Assembly: GCA_025642065.1 (NCBI GenBank)
Contig: JAODUP010000066.1
Span: 256,001 to 320,000 of the forward strand
Direction: 5' to 3'
Length of the DNA: 64,000 bases
Source of the DNA: Paralvinella palmiformis
Taxonomy: Eukaryota; Annelida; Polychaeta; Terebellida; Alvinellidae
Below the pieces are notes generated by a model. The model saw nothing but the letters and a program-made list of their open reading frames with translations. It was not told the origin of the DNA and searched no databases. Numbering within the stretch: position 1 is the first letter of the stretch; each line of letters begins with the position of its first letter. The translations under genes were made by a program, and so were the position numbers. Below, piece by piece: positions 44,056 through 56,231 of this stretch.

Positions 44056-47000
44056 GTAAGTTTAATCACGTTTAAACTGTTGCCTCTAATTAAACAATTT
44101 CTATGCACATCACTACAACTAATAAAAAATATTAATCGTTTTTCTTATATAGAATCATTTGGACAGAACTTCAGGAATTTCCCCGAGGTGCGTATGTTTA
44201 TATTCTATTATCGCCCAAAAGAGAACCGAAAACAAATATTAGATCTATATTAAATATTATAATACTAAATATAAAACATTTTACGTAATTATTTATACAA
44301 AAATATATATCTATTTATGAGTAAGATAACCCTTATTATTTGTTGCAATGCAGTATTATCTATTGACTTAATTTCTTTGGATTCATAAGCTGTAGCAGTG
44401 TAGGGTCTAGAATCTAGATCTAACTCTAAATAGTAAGTGTTATTGTAATTGTTAATATGAATTTGTAAGTTTGGTTTCAGTTACTAGATCTAGTTAGTAA
44501 GTAATTCAATTCAATAGATCTACTATCTAGATATAGTAATCTAGTCTTAAAAGACTTATTATTAGCTCTTATCATATGACTTATTTGCAGGTATGGGGTA
44601 ATTGTAATCGAGTACATGCAGATAAAAACTCTTTTAACCAGAATGGTTTTAACCATGTCCATGGTTAGGCACTTTCATATATGTCATGACAGAACGTCAC
44701 AAAAAAAGCAATGGATGACTGTGATCACTGCTTGGAAAAGGTGCCAAGAGTGGTACTGCCTTTCTCCGGTCTTTTTGCTGTTAACACAAAATATGATGTT
44801 GGTACTAATATCACACTATAAACAAATCCAATTGACAATTTCCACGATCACTGTGCCATCTAGTGAAAATCTGTTTGCGGGTTGCATTTCACTGGGATTG
44901 CTGAACCATGTGATAAAACGTTCCTATTTTATTTACCAATTGTGAGGTCACAATATGTTTCATAAATTGATAACATGTCTATTGCAGTTCCCAACTTGAT
45001 GATTTATTTTCAATAACATGCTATTTTTCTGCTAAGATAAACTGTCAACTTTATATTTGATTGGATATAAAACTGTAGTTTCAAATCAACCATCCCCTAA
45101 TTTTAATATGTAATATTTAACACCATAGTGTATGAGTGAAAAGTTGTAACTCAGACAGTCATTGGAAAAATTAATAGTCATCACAGGCTTTATTGATCAA
45201 CCCATTTTTGTGTACTGGCACTACCTACTTCATGAAACTGCCATGATGCAGTGGGGTTGCTGTTAAGAAAAATAATCATGGGTATTGTTTAACAATATAA
45301 AATATCGAAAATTCAAAACTCTGAGTCCTTTAAAATAGGATTAATGAATAATGTATTTATTGTTTGTGAAAGTTATCACTTTTTAAATTACACAGTTGTT
45401 TTTAATATATAACCTAGTTGAGACCACCCTGTCATAGAGTAAGTGTTATTACAAAATGTCCACTTTATACTGAACAGTAAATTAATTGCTAACTAAACCA
45501 GTTTAAAAGGTTGTATTTTATAAAGAATTCATGACTAAAAGGATAACCAGTTTATTTAGCTTTGTGTCACTTTTCTCAGTGCAGTCAGTATTCATAATGA
45601 TAATAATATATAGATTTAAAGGAACAATTCAGCCTCAGATAATACAACTTAAAGTTAAATGTGTAATGCTTATAAATGTTAGCCCAAATCCCACTATAAT
45701 AATAAATAATCATGAACTCTATCTGATATAATAGCTATCAGGAAATAATCATAATTACTGTGGCTATTATGGCTTCCTCAATAGACAGATTGTATGACAG
45801 GAAAGAGAAAAGTCAGGTGTTCTGATGTCAGGTGTCACAAGGGTCATGTAGCCTTCTCAGTCCAGATCAAGTCAGGTCACAGATGTTCTGGTTTAGTCAT
45901 TCTTGTTACATTACCTGACTCTGTGCTCAACCTATGGGGAAGTTCTGTTGGTGCTGGAGTTTTCTTTTTATCAAACATATACTAGCAGTAAATGAATGGA
46001 ACAATTTTGGGTTGAGAGAACTTAATTGGTTTATACTATATTTCAGATTAATAGACTAGGATGGACAAGTTATAATGTATTGTACCTGTATAATGGACTG
46101 TTAATCACTGAGTTTAAATCATTTGTTTTTGTTAGGGGTTATGTTTCCTTTCTGTCTGATACATTCTGGTATGTAACATTTCATTTATACCACCGTTTTG
46201 GTTGTTATTGGCAGCATCTCTTTTTGTAGTGAGTACTTCCCATTTAGATGTTCTTGATAGCCATATCATGGCGTTGTACTCTTTTTTTGCGAACAGACAC
46301 ATAACTTTTTAGTTTGACATCATTTCTATAGTTAGTGCTACACATCAAATGGGTAGTTCATTATGATTTAGTTGTGACCTGTTGATGATACTCCTGTAAA
46401 CTTGTTGGTGTATTTTTGAATATTTGAAGCCAATATCTGCTACAGAACAAACAGTTTAGATGTTAACCAATTTCAGTTAGCAGAGAATAATAAAGTGATA
46501 AAATAGTTCTTGTTTGTATGATAACTTAAATTGATCTACCTAAACTAATAATTTCTATTTAGGAATTTGATGGAGCCTTGGATTGTGTTAGCATTGCAGT
46601 AACATGTGCATTTAACAAGCGAGGAACTCTGCTGGCTGTTGGGTGTAATGATGGCAGACTCGTCATATGGGATTTCTTGACACGAGGCATTGCCAAGGTA
46701 ATCAGTGCCCATGTGCATCCAGTCTGCTCACTAAGGTAGGATATAACAATACCGCTGTATTTTCCGATTCAGTAAAAGTTCTGTGATGTATGACACATTT
46801 TTAGAAATTCTGACATTTGTATATAGACAAGCACTCAAAATCTTGCAAACTTAAAATCACCAAAATACAAGTGAAATTGTTTAAATGATACACTTAATAT
46901 TTCACATAATAACCATCACAATAAGTGTTTGTCTGTAATGATTTATAGAAAAAGTTTTATTTATCACAGTAAATCTTTAACTTATATTTTTGGTCTTAGC

Positions 47001-50000
47001 TGGAGTAGAAATGGCCACAAAATTCTTACAGCGTCAACAGACAATACGGTGTCTGTCTGGGACGTCATGTCAGCTGAATGTGATCAGACCTTCAGATTTC
47101 CGTCGCCGGTCCTGAAGGTACAGTTTCATCCGAGGGACAGGTCAGTTACTTTTGGTGTACAGTTAGTTACCCTAATTACAAGAGTATTCTAGAAGCCACC
47201 ATGACATCAATCATTCAGTTACCTCCCCAATCAAATGTTCTGTCACTTTTTTACATGAAATAACTGCTTCTTGGCAGATGTATATATTTCATTAGGCTAT
47301 TGTTTTTTGAATGCTTGTTTTACAAACCCGCTGACCACAGCTGAAACCTGCCATCGAGAAATAAAATTAACTTTTATTATTTTCCCGCTGACCTGCTTGT
47401 GGCTAACCTTGTTTTTTTCTTCAAATTGTTTATTTCAACATTCAAAATACATCATTTTAACGAAACCAAATGCATACAGAATGTTGAAAAGGAAGATGCT
47501 TGAAGCATTGCTTATACAATGCATCTCCCCTTAACATAGCATTAAAAACAATCATGACAAATTTTAAAATAAAAAGATGTGGAAGTTTAGCACTTGGAGT
47601 TTTTCCCCAGGAGCTACTAACCTAAAATATACTAGATTAATTTAAGTAGTGGGGCGGTTGGATCGCCTTACACTTCAATGATTTGATCTTAGTATACGCA
47701 ATACAGCAATCGTGTAGGTAATAAGTACTTTTCTACCGGTCCCTCAATCCGTTTTGTCACAGATTGCATATGTGGAATCACATTCTTACTTTTAAATGTT
47801 TTCTATTTTTTTGTCAAATTCGCATAACTGATATATGGAATATCGGCTGTAAGCTTATTAAAATACGTGGATCAATTTGTGACAGTGCTAGCATCAGCCA
47901 ATCAACAACCGCATAAGAATCCATTGGAAAGATGGCAACTCATGTCGGTGCTGACAGTGACATGTCTATTGTTTACTTTTCACTGACAATTAATGACAAA
48001 AAGAAAATATTAAAGGCCGAAAAAAGCATAACTATTGGAGACTAACAAAAGATATGTTATACAAAACATTGTCGGGTTTTTTTCTGACTGACCCTATGTT
48101 TTCAGTGTTTTTTTATTGTCCCGACCGACCCTAAATTTTGGGAGGCAAATTTTCTGTAAAACAAGTATTCGAAAAACAATGGCCTTATGGTATAACGTTA
48201 AAAAATAATAAATGTCATTTTTCAAGTAGGTAGAATAGCACTGTGATTTAGTGTTTCTTGACACCATAACAATTCAGAGTTTCCTCTTTGATATCACATT
48301 TTGCTGTCTGCAACGATCTTTATAAAATTCACATAAAAATATAAATAATAAGCGCCATTGCAAAAAACATTTATTTCCAGTTATGTTATTTGGTGATAAG
48401 TGCTGATCGGAAGAATAATAAATATGCTTAGAAAATGTTCCAATATGAAGCATGCTATCATTAATCATTCCAAGAAACATATTTCCTAATATTATTCATG
48501 ATCTCTTCATTGCCAGCATGAAGTGCCTTGTGTGTCCCATGAAACATGCAGCGATATTACTCAATCTGGATAGCACCCATGTGTGTGTTCCACTGGATGA
48601 TGAATCCGATCTCAATATTGTGGCTTCATATGATCGTACTGGAACATATATATATGTAGGCAATGCAAAGGGAAGGGTGAGTTAAACTTGCAAGAAATAC
48701 CAGATTATAACTAGTTGTCCTGTTTTACAATTCAGCTGGTGGGTAAGATCTGTTTGTATGTGTTTGTAAATATTATTAAGTTGGTGTTATATATTTCTTG
48801 AAAATTAATATATTATTGATGCTAATTGTGACATAGTGTCTGGTGATGAAGGCAGAATACAAGTATGAAAATGTTGTACATAAAGATCATAGTTACACTA
48901 GTCATGCATATATTACTCACAAATGGTGGTATAACGTTTTTGACATATTTCATGTCTGTAAACATTGTTAGCAGCACTAAATTGAGGGGAAAGTTCAATT
49001 TAAAAATGAGGTAAACAATAATTTTGATAGAAATGCTCTCATACTGACGAAAGACTTGTAGGATGCATAACTGCAAATTAGAGTAAATGTTTTGAGGTTT
49101 TTTTCGCAAAAAAAGGTTGTGAGTGAAAAATTTGCTATTATGTTTCTGTACCATGTGTAGTGCATAAAATTGGTTCTGCACAGTTATGAGAGCTACTCAT
49201 ATTGTTCTATCTCAATAAAAGGGTGTCTTGATAAGTTGACGTCACAGTGGTTAGAGTACTGTGCTAAAAACCTCTAGGTCATAGGTTCAAATACGACTCA
49301 CTCATGCGTTTGTGGAATGGTCTCCTAGAGAGTCACCCTTTTGACCATGTGTTCCAGGTGTGACGAGCACTATGGGTAAAAAATCGGCTGAACTTTGTCT
49401 CAGTAAATACTGTGTACACTGGAAGCATGCCACTCATATAGAGGTTAATGCAATTTCATAAATCCAAAACTGATATCAGATATAGCCATAAATAGAAAAA
49501 AGAAATAGAACCTAATGCAACTCTTTAATTGTAGACAAATATTTGGGTTGTTTGTATTTTGATCCATAAAATTAATCAGCAAGCTGTGTAATCATATTTT
49601 GCACAATTACCACATTTGTTCACAATTAATTCTACAATTGGACCAAATCAAAGAGTAAAATAATTAATTCATTTCTACAACGTAATCTATTTGCACCATT
49701 AACATACCTTAGGTCCCCGCCATTAAGCCGATATTTTGTGTCAACATTTTAACCTTTATTTTTGTAAACGATCGTTATAATTTGCCTTGATTTACTGACA
49801 GTATACAAAACACATTGGAAAGAATTATGAAAACAAAACTATTTCCTGCGTTCAAAACATCACCTGGAAATACTGCAGGGAAAAGGTCAGATTTTCAGGT
49901 CGGCTTAATAGTCGGGTCGGCTTAATGGCCGGGGCCTACAGTATGTTATTTCTTTTCTACAATATGATCTATTTGTACCATTAAGATATGTTATTTCTCA

Positions 50001-52734
50001 GCATCTTCATATGCTTTTGCATAGGAAAGAGTAGATGACTGCATGGTTATAAGTAATGCTGTATGGAAATATAATGCTGAAAAACCAATAAATTGCTGTG
50101 TGTATGGGGGGGGGTTATTTGCTATTTATTATGTGTCCTGTTATATCTTGCATATACATATAAGTCTGGTTATCAATTATATTTAATTATTATTCTATTA
50201 TATATATATATATATACTGGTACACACACACATTGAATTTGTAGTTAATGACCTCTTTTTAAGCATATGATCTGATTAGTTTATAGTTATACAATTATCA
50301 GATTGTGAATAGACCTATTGATCTATCAGTGGTTTCACAGAATTGCTTCACATAGTTTAAATTCCTATGAGGTATTAATCTGATTTTTCAGATGCAAAAC
50401 ACACACATATTGTCACTTGACATCTCTTAAATAGTTACAGACTAATATTGAATAACTTGGAAATAATTCATCTATATTTTACAAATTAGATCAATTATAT
50501 TTTGGTCATGTTCCAAAACACCAAAATTATTAATTTGAAGATTTATTTTTGAAGAAAGGGACTGTATGAAAATGAAGAGTGAACAAATATAGAGTGAATA
50601 TTGTACCTTTCTATAAACATATTGTCTAGCATTTATATATTGCACACATGCAATTGATCAATCATTACACACCCTAAATTTAATCTCTGTTTTCATTCAT
50701 GACTGGATGACAATGTTAGGCAGAGTACATGGCAATGTTGACTAATTAAAATAACTATTTTGGTTGTCAGTCGATCCAGAGAACTTTTCCATTTTCTAAG
50801 CTGTTATTAACATTAGAACATTTAAAGTGGAGAATTATCAGTTAGGAATATTTTCTAGAGATGAATGACACCATGATTTTAATTAAATATATACGTTGAC
50901 TATCATACTACAAACAAATGCATCACTTATGTTATATGTGAGTTATTTTAGTCTCTTCACGGCATGTTTGACTTACAGGTGATGTTAAGTAAATGAAATA
51001 TGTGGTTTTTCTCTGTTTGGTTTCAATGTGTGACTGGGGTACAAAAAAGTTGTTCACAACGATCTGTGAAAGTGTGTTCTTCCCAATTCATTCAATTTGA
51101 CATTATGTTTTCAGCTTGAAACTTATTGAAATATAATTAGTTTTTTGTGTTATACTTCATAATCAATTTAGAAGGAATGATTTCATACATTAGCTTAATC
51201 CTTTGCTAATAATTTTATTCATCACAGATTTTAGCCATTGACTCAACGACTTTGGAGGTGAAAGCCTCATTCAGAATAAGCACTGGCACTTCAAACACGA
51301 CAGCCATCAAATCTATAGAATTTGCCAGAAGAGGACAGTAAGTATAGACAATTATAGGTTTCTCGTTGATATTAATATCTATACGGTGATGGGATAATGT
51401 CATGGTAATACTGAGAGGTAAGTAACAGGATAAGATGGAACCACACTTTGCAGAGGATGGTCACTGCAGAGAATATCCATAACAGCTCATGTTGTGAACA
51501 CCTTTTAGAATATTCATTGTTAACATCATTTGTGATCAGTGGCAATTGGGTGCTCCGATTGTACAGAGGTAGAGCCTTGCACCACAAACCTACAGGTTGC
51601 GAGTTTGACTCTCATTCATCGTACCTGTATTTGTGGGATGTTTGTCTAGGCTGTCACCCCATAGCCATATTTCACAGGTTGACCAGGTGCAAGGCTAAAC
51701 AATTCAACTTAACTGATCAGAGGCAATGTAAAGCAATGTATAAACATCTTATTTTGTAAGTTCCGATTGTGATTCTATACCCCTCCATGCAATCATTTCC
51801 AACTTTAAATCGTATTTATTATTTTCAATTCTAATAAAGAGATGGAGTAATTGTAAACAATAATTGTAATCTATTGTAATCAGTTACATAATCTGAAATA
51901 ATCATAATGATGTTATAATATGTGGATATTTTAATTGTGGATATGCAGAAATTATTTACGCCTGTTGTCACAAGTAAGAGCCACATAGGACCTCCTTGTG
52001 AATACTTGGTTCTGTCCTTTTCCACTCTGATTTCTCAAAGGCAGAGTTATGTACTAATGTTATTATTTGATATGGTTTTGCTCGGTGTGTAATTAATCAG
52101 CCTTATGGCAGATAGCTCAGTGATCCCTGTAAGCAAATGATAACATTTCCCTCCCCACAAAGTCACTTAATTTATGTATAATTTGCAAGATATATATGAT
52201 AGAAAGACGGATTATAACCGTAAAGGTTTTTAGAATCATTTGAAAATGGCACTGGACACAAAACAATTGCTTTAATGTGCTAATTACCATATTATCTACA
52301 AAGACTTGTATAGCTGTAAACATGCTTAGTCACATAAACATCCCCACTATTTCAGACAGACATGTTGAACTAATAGTTGACCTGACTGATAAAATGAAAT
52401 GACAGATTATTATTGAGTTAATCTGAAGATATACTGACACTGTTTAAGAGATATCATGTTGTAGAATATCTAGTTTACATTAAAAGTAATTTTCACTTTG
52501 ATTAATAAATATACTTCTAGAACTGTCAATAAAAAAAATTTAATAATGATATCAGTAGATGTCGGTGAGTAAGTTACAATGACACAACACATTCATATTT
52601 GGGTGTAAACAGGATTACTTTACAATGTAATTATAATTGATTATGAACATTATTTAGGTAATTATATTGTTATAATTTGAAGTAATCATGATCATATTTT
52701 GATACTTTGGTAATTTAATGGCTTCATTTCTGTT

Positions 52735-52772
<38 letters not shown>

Positions 52773-55700
52773 TTATTTATATGATTAAATACATACAAGA
52801 TTTGTTACACTTGAATATGTGCCCACTTGAGCAAACATACACATACAAACACAAGCAATCCCAATTCTGGAATAGGAATTGGATTTATCTATCAATTCCA
52901 GATTGAAGTTGACCTCATATTTAATATCAAAACTGACTCAGTTGGTTTTTAAGTTTTGTATTATTTTTTTTCTTCATAGACACTTCCTCGTTAATTCAGC
53001 TGATCGTATTGTACGTGTGTATGACACCCAAGAGGTGATAGCCTGTGGCAAGAATGGTGAACCTGAACCACTGCAGAAACTGCAAGATTTAGTCAATAGG
53101 TACATTACTAGGACTATATCTGTGATGAAACATAAATAATAAAAAAAATCGTGCATCTGTTTCCTATAAATGATGACTTTGCAGGATGAAGTTATTATGT
53201 AAACACAAAGAGTTTTGTTATCAATTAAGTCATTATAATACAAAATGTGTTTTATTATAAATTATGTTCTTTGTCATTTAATCCATCATGTATTCTATTT
53301 TTAAACATTAAAATTCAGTTCAATATTATTTAGCATGTTACTTCATTAGATAATAGATAGTTTTGCTTCTTGTAATATATTTGTAATATATAGTTGGTTT
53401 TTCATAATTATTCATTCCAATCAGGATAAATTAGCTTTCCTTCTGAACGACGTCCCTGCCTAAAGTTATATTCTCTCGTCGCTTTCTTCACGCAGAACAA
53501 TGTGGAAGAAGTGTTGCTTTTCTGGTGATGGTGACCACATTGTGGCTGGTTCATCTCGGCAACATTCGTTGTACATATGGGAGAAGTCGGTGGGAAACCT
53601 GATCAAAATCCTTCATGGTACTAAAGGAGAACTACTTTTGGATGTCGTGGTTTGTACTGATTGGTCGAACAATTCTGTCTTTTCCTGCATGAGTGAGTGA
53701 GCGAGCGAGTGTGCGAGTGGTTTAACGAATTTAGCCCAATAAAGCAATTTACTTTCATCTGTTGCATTTAAAAATCAAAGAAAGAATGTCCTTCACCTGA
53801 CCAGTCTGTGCCAGCTTTCTTTAAATTTATTTTCTATATATGATTTCCATTTCTAGTGGCATCCAGTTCGACCAATAATAGCTTCAATATCAAGTGGGCT
53901 TGTTTCAATATGGGCCCAGAATCAAGTGGTGAGTGTTGCCTGTTATTCTTTTGTTATTGGCAGCTGTTAAATTTCCATACAAATGGTAGCTGACAGAATA
54001 TTGCAAACAGAATTATTCAGAATTTATATCTCTTTATTAAAACAGATCACAATGTTAATACGTATATATCTTTTACCATGCCATATGACCATTCTGTCTT
54101 GATGAATCATTCAATAAGCCAGTTCTCAAAGCTTTTTCTGCAGTCATATTCTGCAGTCCCTAACTTCCATCCATAAATGGAATCTAACTTGTGGTTATTT
54201 TATGTTAAATCTTCAAACACTGTGAATCGTAGGAAAACTGGAGTGCCTTTGCTCCAGACTTCAAGGAACTTGATGAGAATGTGGAATATGAGGAAAGAGA
54301 ATCCGAGTTTGACATAGATGATGAGGATAGAGAAGTGGAGGAAACCAAAGGTACATCAAAATGTCTAAGAAAATAGAAAAGTTAGATGAAAATAAATTAG
54401 ATTGAACAATTGGTCATGTGAAAGGTGATGTGCACACGTTATTAGAATTTGTTCTCTTCTAGGATGGTTAAATCAAAATATGTTTTATTACTGAAAGAAA
54501 TATAAAATTTAGTTTTATGGCCACTTGTGCTAAATATTTTGTGAACAGGCTAAATATGCCAAACAACTTCCACAGGTAATCAAACAGTGTGAAAGACATA
54601 TTTATGCTGGGACTTGAATCTGAGTGTTACAAATCTCTTGCCAATGATCCTATCAGTTTGGACATAGATGCACCACTTTTTCTCTTAATTAATTAAAAGG
54701 GAGCACATTCATTGGTTATAATGGCTAATGTGTGTAATTTTTTTTTAGCCATTTCTTCTATTTGGCTCTGAAAGGGAGCTGCAATTAATGAGAAGAACCA
54801 GTTAATATATACTAATTTTTTTTGGCTGTTGAATTAATTTTTCACTGGCAAAGGTCATATTATGTATGATGTTGCGCTTTGTTGAATTGCATTACGGTGG
54901 AATATAGCAAAACAATAGCGCAATGTAGGATGTGTTTTATTATTAACAGGACCCCAGGAGGAAGACATTGAGGTTGATGTGACAACCGTGGAACCCATTC
55001 AAGCATTTGTTAGCAGGTAAGGAATAATGAATTGTCATAAATGAGAAATGACTACATTTTTAATATACCCCAGTGGGAGTAGTAGTACCAGCATGTAGAC
55101 ATCAGCCAGAGAAGTGATGTGGAAGTACATCCATAAATGCTTATATTATACGTATCAATCAGCACTATACACATTTTACAATGAGGAGTGTAGGCTGCCT
55201 TAGGTGTATGAATTAGATGTTATAGTTCCTAATTGAAGTAATGCTGTTGATAGTTTGTTGTCTGTTTATTCGTTTGTTTATTATTGGGAAAGTTTTGTTG
55301 AAATCTTCCTTCTAGTGACGAGGAAGGAGAAGACACTGATGTGTTGCTGTACTTACCAGTCAGTCCAGAGATAGAAGAGGTTGATGAAGGTTGGACAGAA
55401 GGGCAGGTGAGCAATTCAAAATATATTTTTAAAAGCCCTTTGATTTCTTTATGGTTTCTAAGGAATGTAAAACAATTTGTGGCTAATGTGAATTGAGATG
55501 TGAGAGTCTCTAACTTGAACTTGCTATGATTTTGTACTATCACGGTGTTTTTGTGTGTGTGTGTGTGGTAAACAAATCTATTAATATTCTTTCAAACTGT
55601 TATATTTATATTACTCATACCCCACAGCCTATACCCGATCAAGAAGAACAGACAGACAAGAAGCGTTCAGCCAAAGACCAGGGATCTCCCGCTAAGCGAA

Positions 55701-56231
55701 AGAAGACAACGAAAAATTATGACATAGATCTTCCTGATGCACCAGTTGGAGGTGACATATTTTATCTGTGATAACCAATACTGCTTAAGTTACTGAAGTG
55801 TCTTTATTGAATTGTTTGTGATATTGTGATAATGCTGGATTGGGATATGAATGATATCACTCAGTCATCTACTTCCTTTCACTATCACACTTAAGTGATA
55901 ATTGACTCACTAACTCATTTATTGTCAGATGTGAAGCATGCAGCACAGTAAATATTATTATTACTGTCGAATAATTTGTTATTAGCAGTCTGATAATCAT
56001 ATTGTAATATTATAGATCCATACACCTCGTGGTTACTAAATTGTTTGTGTTTTGCTTTCAGAAATCCACCCAAGTTTGAATGTGAAGAAGCCGACAGAGA
56101 AACAGTCAAGAAAGACAGGTGGCAACAGACCAAAATATTCCAAATCTTCTGCAAAAGATGGAAAATCCAAGCACAGGGATAGATCATCTTCGTGGAAGGC
56201 AGAGAATGGACACAAGGAAAATTTGCCATAA
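44037..56231 (+). CDS. RBBP5: RBBP5, COMPASS/MLL complex WD40 subunit (whole gene, 14 exons)
   Basis: Fourteen exons join in frame into 517 residues (human 538). RBBP5 is a core subunit of SET1/MLL (COMPASS) complexes in the nucleus. It joins WDR5, ASH2L and the SET enzyme and stimulates H3K4 methylation. Visible parts: an N-terminal beta-propeller (about residues 18-328) with WD-type ends such as [19 protein letters not shown] and LYIWEKSVG; the activation and ASH2L-binding segment (about 329-363, [20 protein letters not shown]); the WDR5-binding motif ([11 protein letters not shown]); and a basic, lysine-rich tail after [10 protein letters not shown]. The first exon encodes only MNLELL plus one base, as in vertebrates. 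No AATAAA was seen in the first kilobase after the stop. Confidence 0.97.
44153..44187 (+). CDS. RBBP5: RBBP5 exon 2
   Basis: 35 bases, [12 protein letters not shown] with the first codon split. Acceptor TTATATAG, donor GAG|GTGCGT. Human has a similar SFGQNYPEE segment; here RNF adds three residues. Confidence 0.85.
45615..45940 (+). mobile_element. Interspersed repeat family C, copy 2, in RBBP5 intron 2
   Basis: Starts TTAAAGGAACAATTCAGCCT and contains ATAATTACTGTGGCTATTATGG, TCAGGTGTTCTGATGTCAGG and GTCCAGATCAAGTCAGGTCA, in the same order as copy 1. Confidence 0.55.
46563..46735 (+). CDS. RBBP5: RBBP5 exon 3: first WD repeat
   Basis: 173 bases. [20 protein letters not shown], then [20 protein letters not shown] and the HVHPVCSL turn of the next blade. 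Acceptor ATTTAG, donor AAG|GTAGGA. Confidence 0.96.
47000..47140 (+). CDS. RBBP5: RBBP5 exon 4: second WD repeat
   Basis: 141 bases. [20 protein letters not shown] then [16 protein letters not shown]. Acceptor GTCTTAG, donor ACAG|GTCAGT. Confidence 0.96.
47745..47860. mobile_element. MITE family G, short fragment in RBBP5 intron 4
   Basis: GCATATGTGGAATCACATTC and ATATATGGAATATCGGC resemble internal and terminal parts of family G. Partial, so assigned with modest confidence. Confidence 0.4.
48517..48676 (+). CDS. RBBP5: RBBP5 exon 5: third WD repeat
   Basis: 160 bases. [36 protein letters not shown] and VGNAKGR. Acceptor TTGCCAG, donor AGG|GTGAGT. Confidence 0.95.
49236..49385 (+). mobile_element. 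tRNA-like SINE family F in RBBP5 intron 5
   Basis: AGTGGTTAGAGTACTGTGCT (A-box-like) and ATAGGTTCAAATACGAC (B-box-like), followed by GTTTGTGGAATGGTCTCC and GTCACCC, as in the other copies. Confidence 0.55.
49707..49941. mobile_element. 235-bp MITE with TAGG.CCCG..CATTAAGCCGA ends and TA target
   Basis: The left end GGTCCCCGCCATTAAGCCGA mirrors the right end TCGGCTTAATGGCCGGGGCC. TA lies on both sides. It is in RBBP5 intron 5. The element is flanked by a roughly 36-base host sequence present on both sides (see findings). Confidence 0.7.
51228..51337 (+). CDS. RBBP5: RBBP5 exon 6
   Basis: 110 bases. [16 protein letters not shown] then [16 protein letters not shown], the latter almost invariant in RBBP5. 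Acceptor ATCACAG, donor CA|GTAAGT. Confidence 0.96.
51553..51695 (+). mobile_element. tRNA-like SINE family F in RBBP5 intron 6
   Basis: CGATTGTACAGAGGTAGAGC and GCGAGTTTGACTCTC form a tRNA-like head; CCTGTATTTGTGGGATG and TGTCACCCCATAGCCATAT match the shared body. Confidence 0.55.
52440..52715. mobile_element. Interspersed repeat family E, copy 2, in RBBP5 intron 6
   Basis: AATAAATATACTTCTAGAAC, GTTACAATGACACAACAC and ATTACTTTACAATGTAATTA, collinear with copy 1. Also followed by an AT microsatellite. Confidence 0.5.
52980..53099 (+). CDS. RBBP5: RBBP5 exon 7
   Basis: 120 bases. [19 protein letters not shown] then [15 protein letters not shown]. Acceptor CTTCATAG after a T-rich tract, donor TAG|GTACAT. 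Confidence 0.95.
53496..53649 (+). CDS. RBBP5: RBBP5 exon 8
   Basis: 154 bases. [30 protein letters not shown] and [12 protein letters not shown]. Acceptor CACGCAG. The donor GTG|GTTTGT was chosen because it keeps the conserved length before WHPVRP. Confidence 0.94.
53857..53928 (+). CDS. RBBP5: RBBP5 exon 9: last WD repeat
   Basis: 72 bases. [20 protein letters not shown] then QNQV, nearly identical to human. Acceptor TTTCTAG, donor GTG|GTGAGT. Confidence 0.96.
54233..54350 (+). CDS. RBBP5: RBBP5 exon 10: activation segment and ASH2L-binding motif
   Basis: 118 bases. [20 protein letters not shown] then [15 protein letters not shown], the segment that contacts the SET domain and ASH2L. Acceptor AATCGTAG, donor AAAG|GTACAT. 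Confidence 0.96.
54505..54660 (-). mobile_element. SINE family A, very old copy in RBBP5 intron 10
   Basis: Recognisable only by TTTTATGGCCACTTGTGC, GGCTAAATATGCC and GGGACTTGAATCTGAG in the right order. Heavily diverged. Confidence 0.5.
54950..55016 (+). CDS. RBBP5: RBBP5 exon 11: WDR5-binding motif
   Basis: 67 bases. [25 protein letters not shown]..(D/E)P matches the WDR5-binding peptide. Acceptor TTAACAG, donor AG|GTAAGG. Confidence 0.93.
55316..55406 (+). CDS. RBBP5: RBBP5 exon 12
   Basis: 91 bases. [20 protein letters not shown] then [10 protein letters not shown]; the LLYLP(V/I).PE(I/V)E core is conserved with human. Acceptor CTTCTAG, donor CAG|GTGAGC. Confidence 0.93.
55628..55751 (+). 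CDS. RBBP5: RBBP5 exon 13: basic low-complexity segment
   Basis: 124 bases. [18 protein letters not shown], then [20 protein letters not shown]. The lysine/arginine cluster could act as a nuclear localisation signal. Acceptor CCACAG, donor GGAG|GTGACA. Confidence 0.9.
56062..56231 (+). CDS. RBBP5: RBBP5 exon 14: C-terminal tail and stop
   Basis: 170 bases including [21 protein letters not shown] matches human EVHPLLGVKG, followed by a divergent Lys/Ser-rich tail ending GHKENLP. Acceptor TGCTTTCAG. Confidence 0.93.

Noticed and set aside
47271..47534. 87-codon ORF in RBBP5 intron 4
   Set aside because: No family resemblance and no fit to the RBBP5 reading frame; the conserved protein joins exon 4 directly to exon 5.
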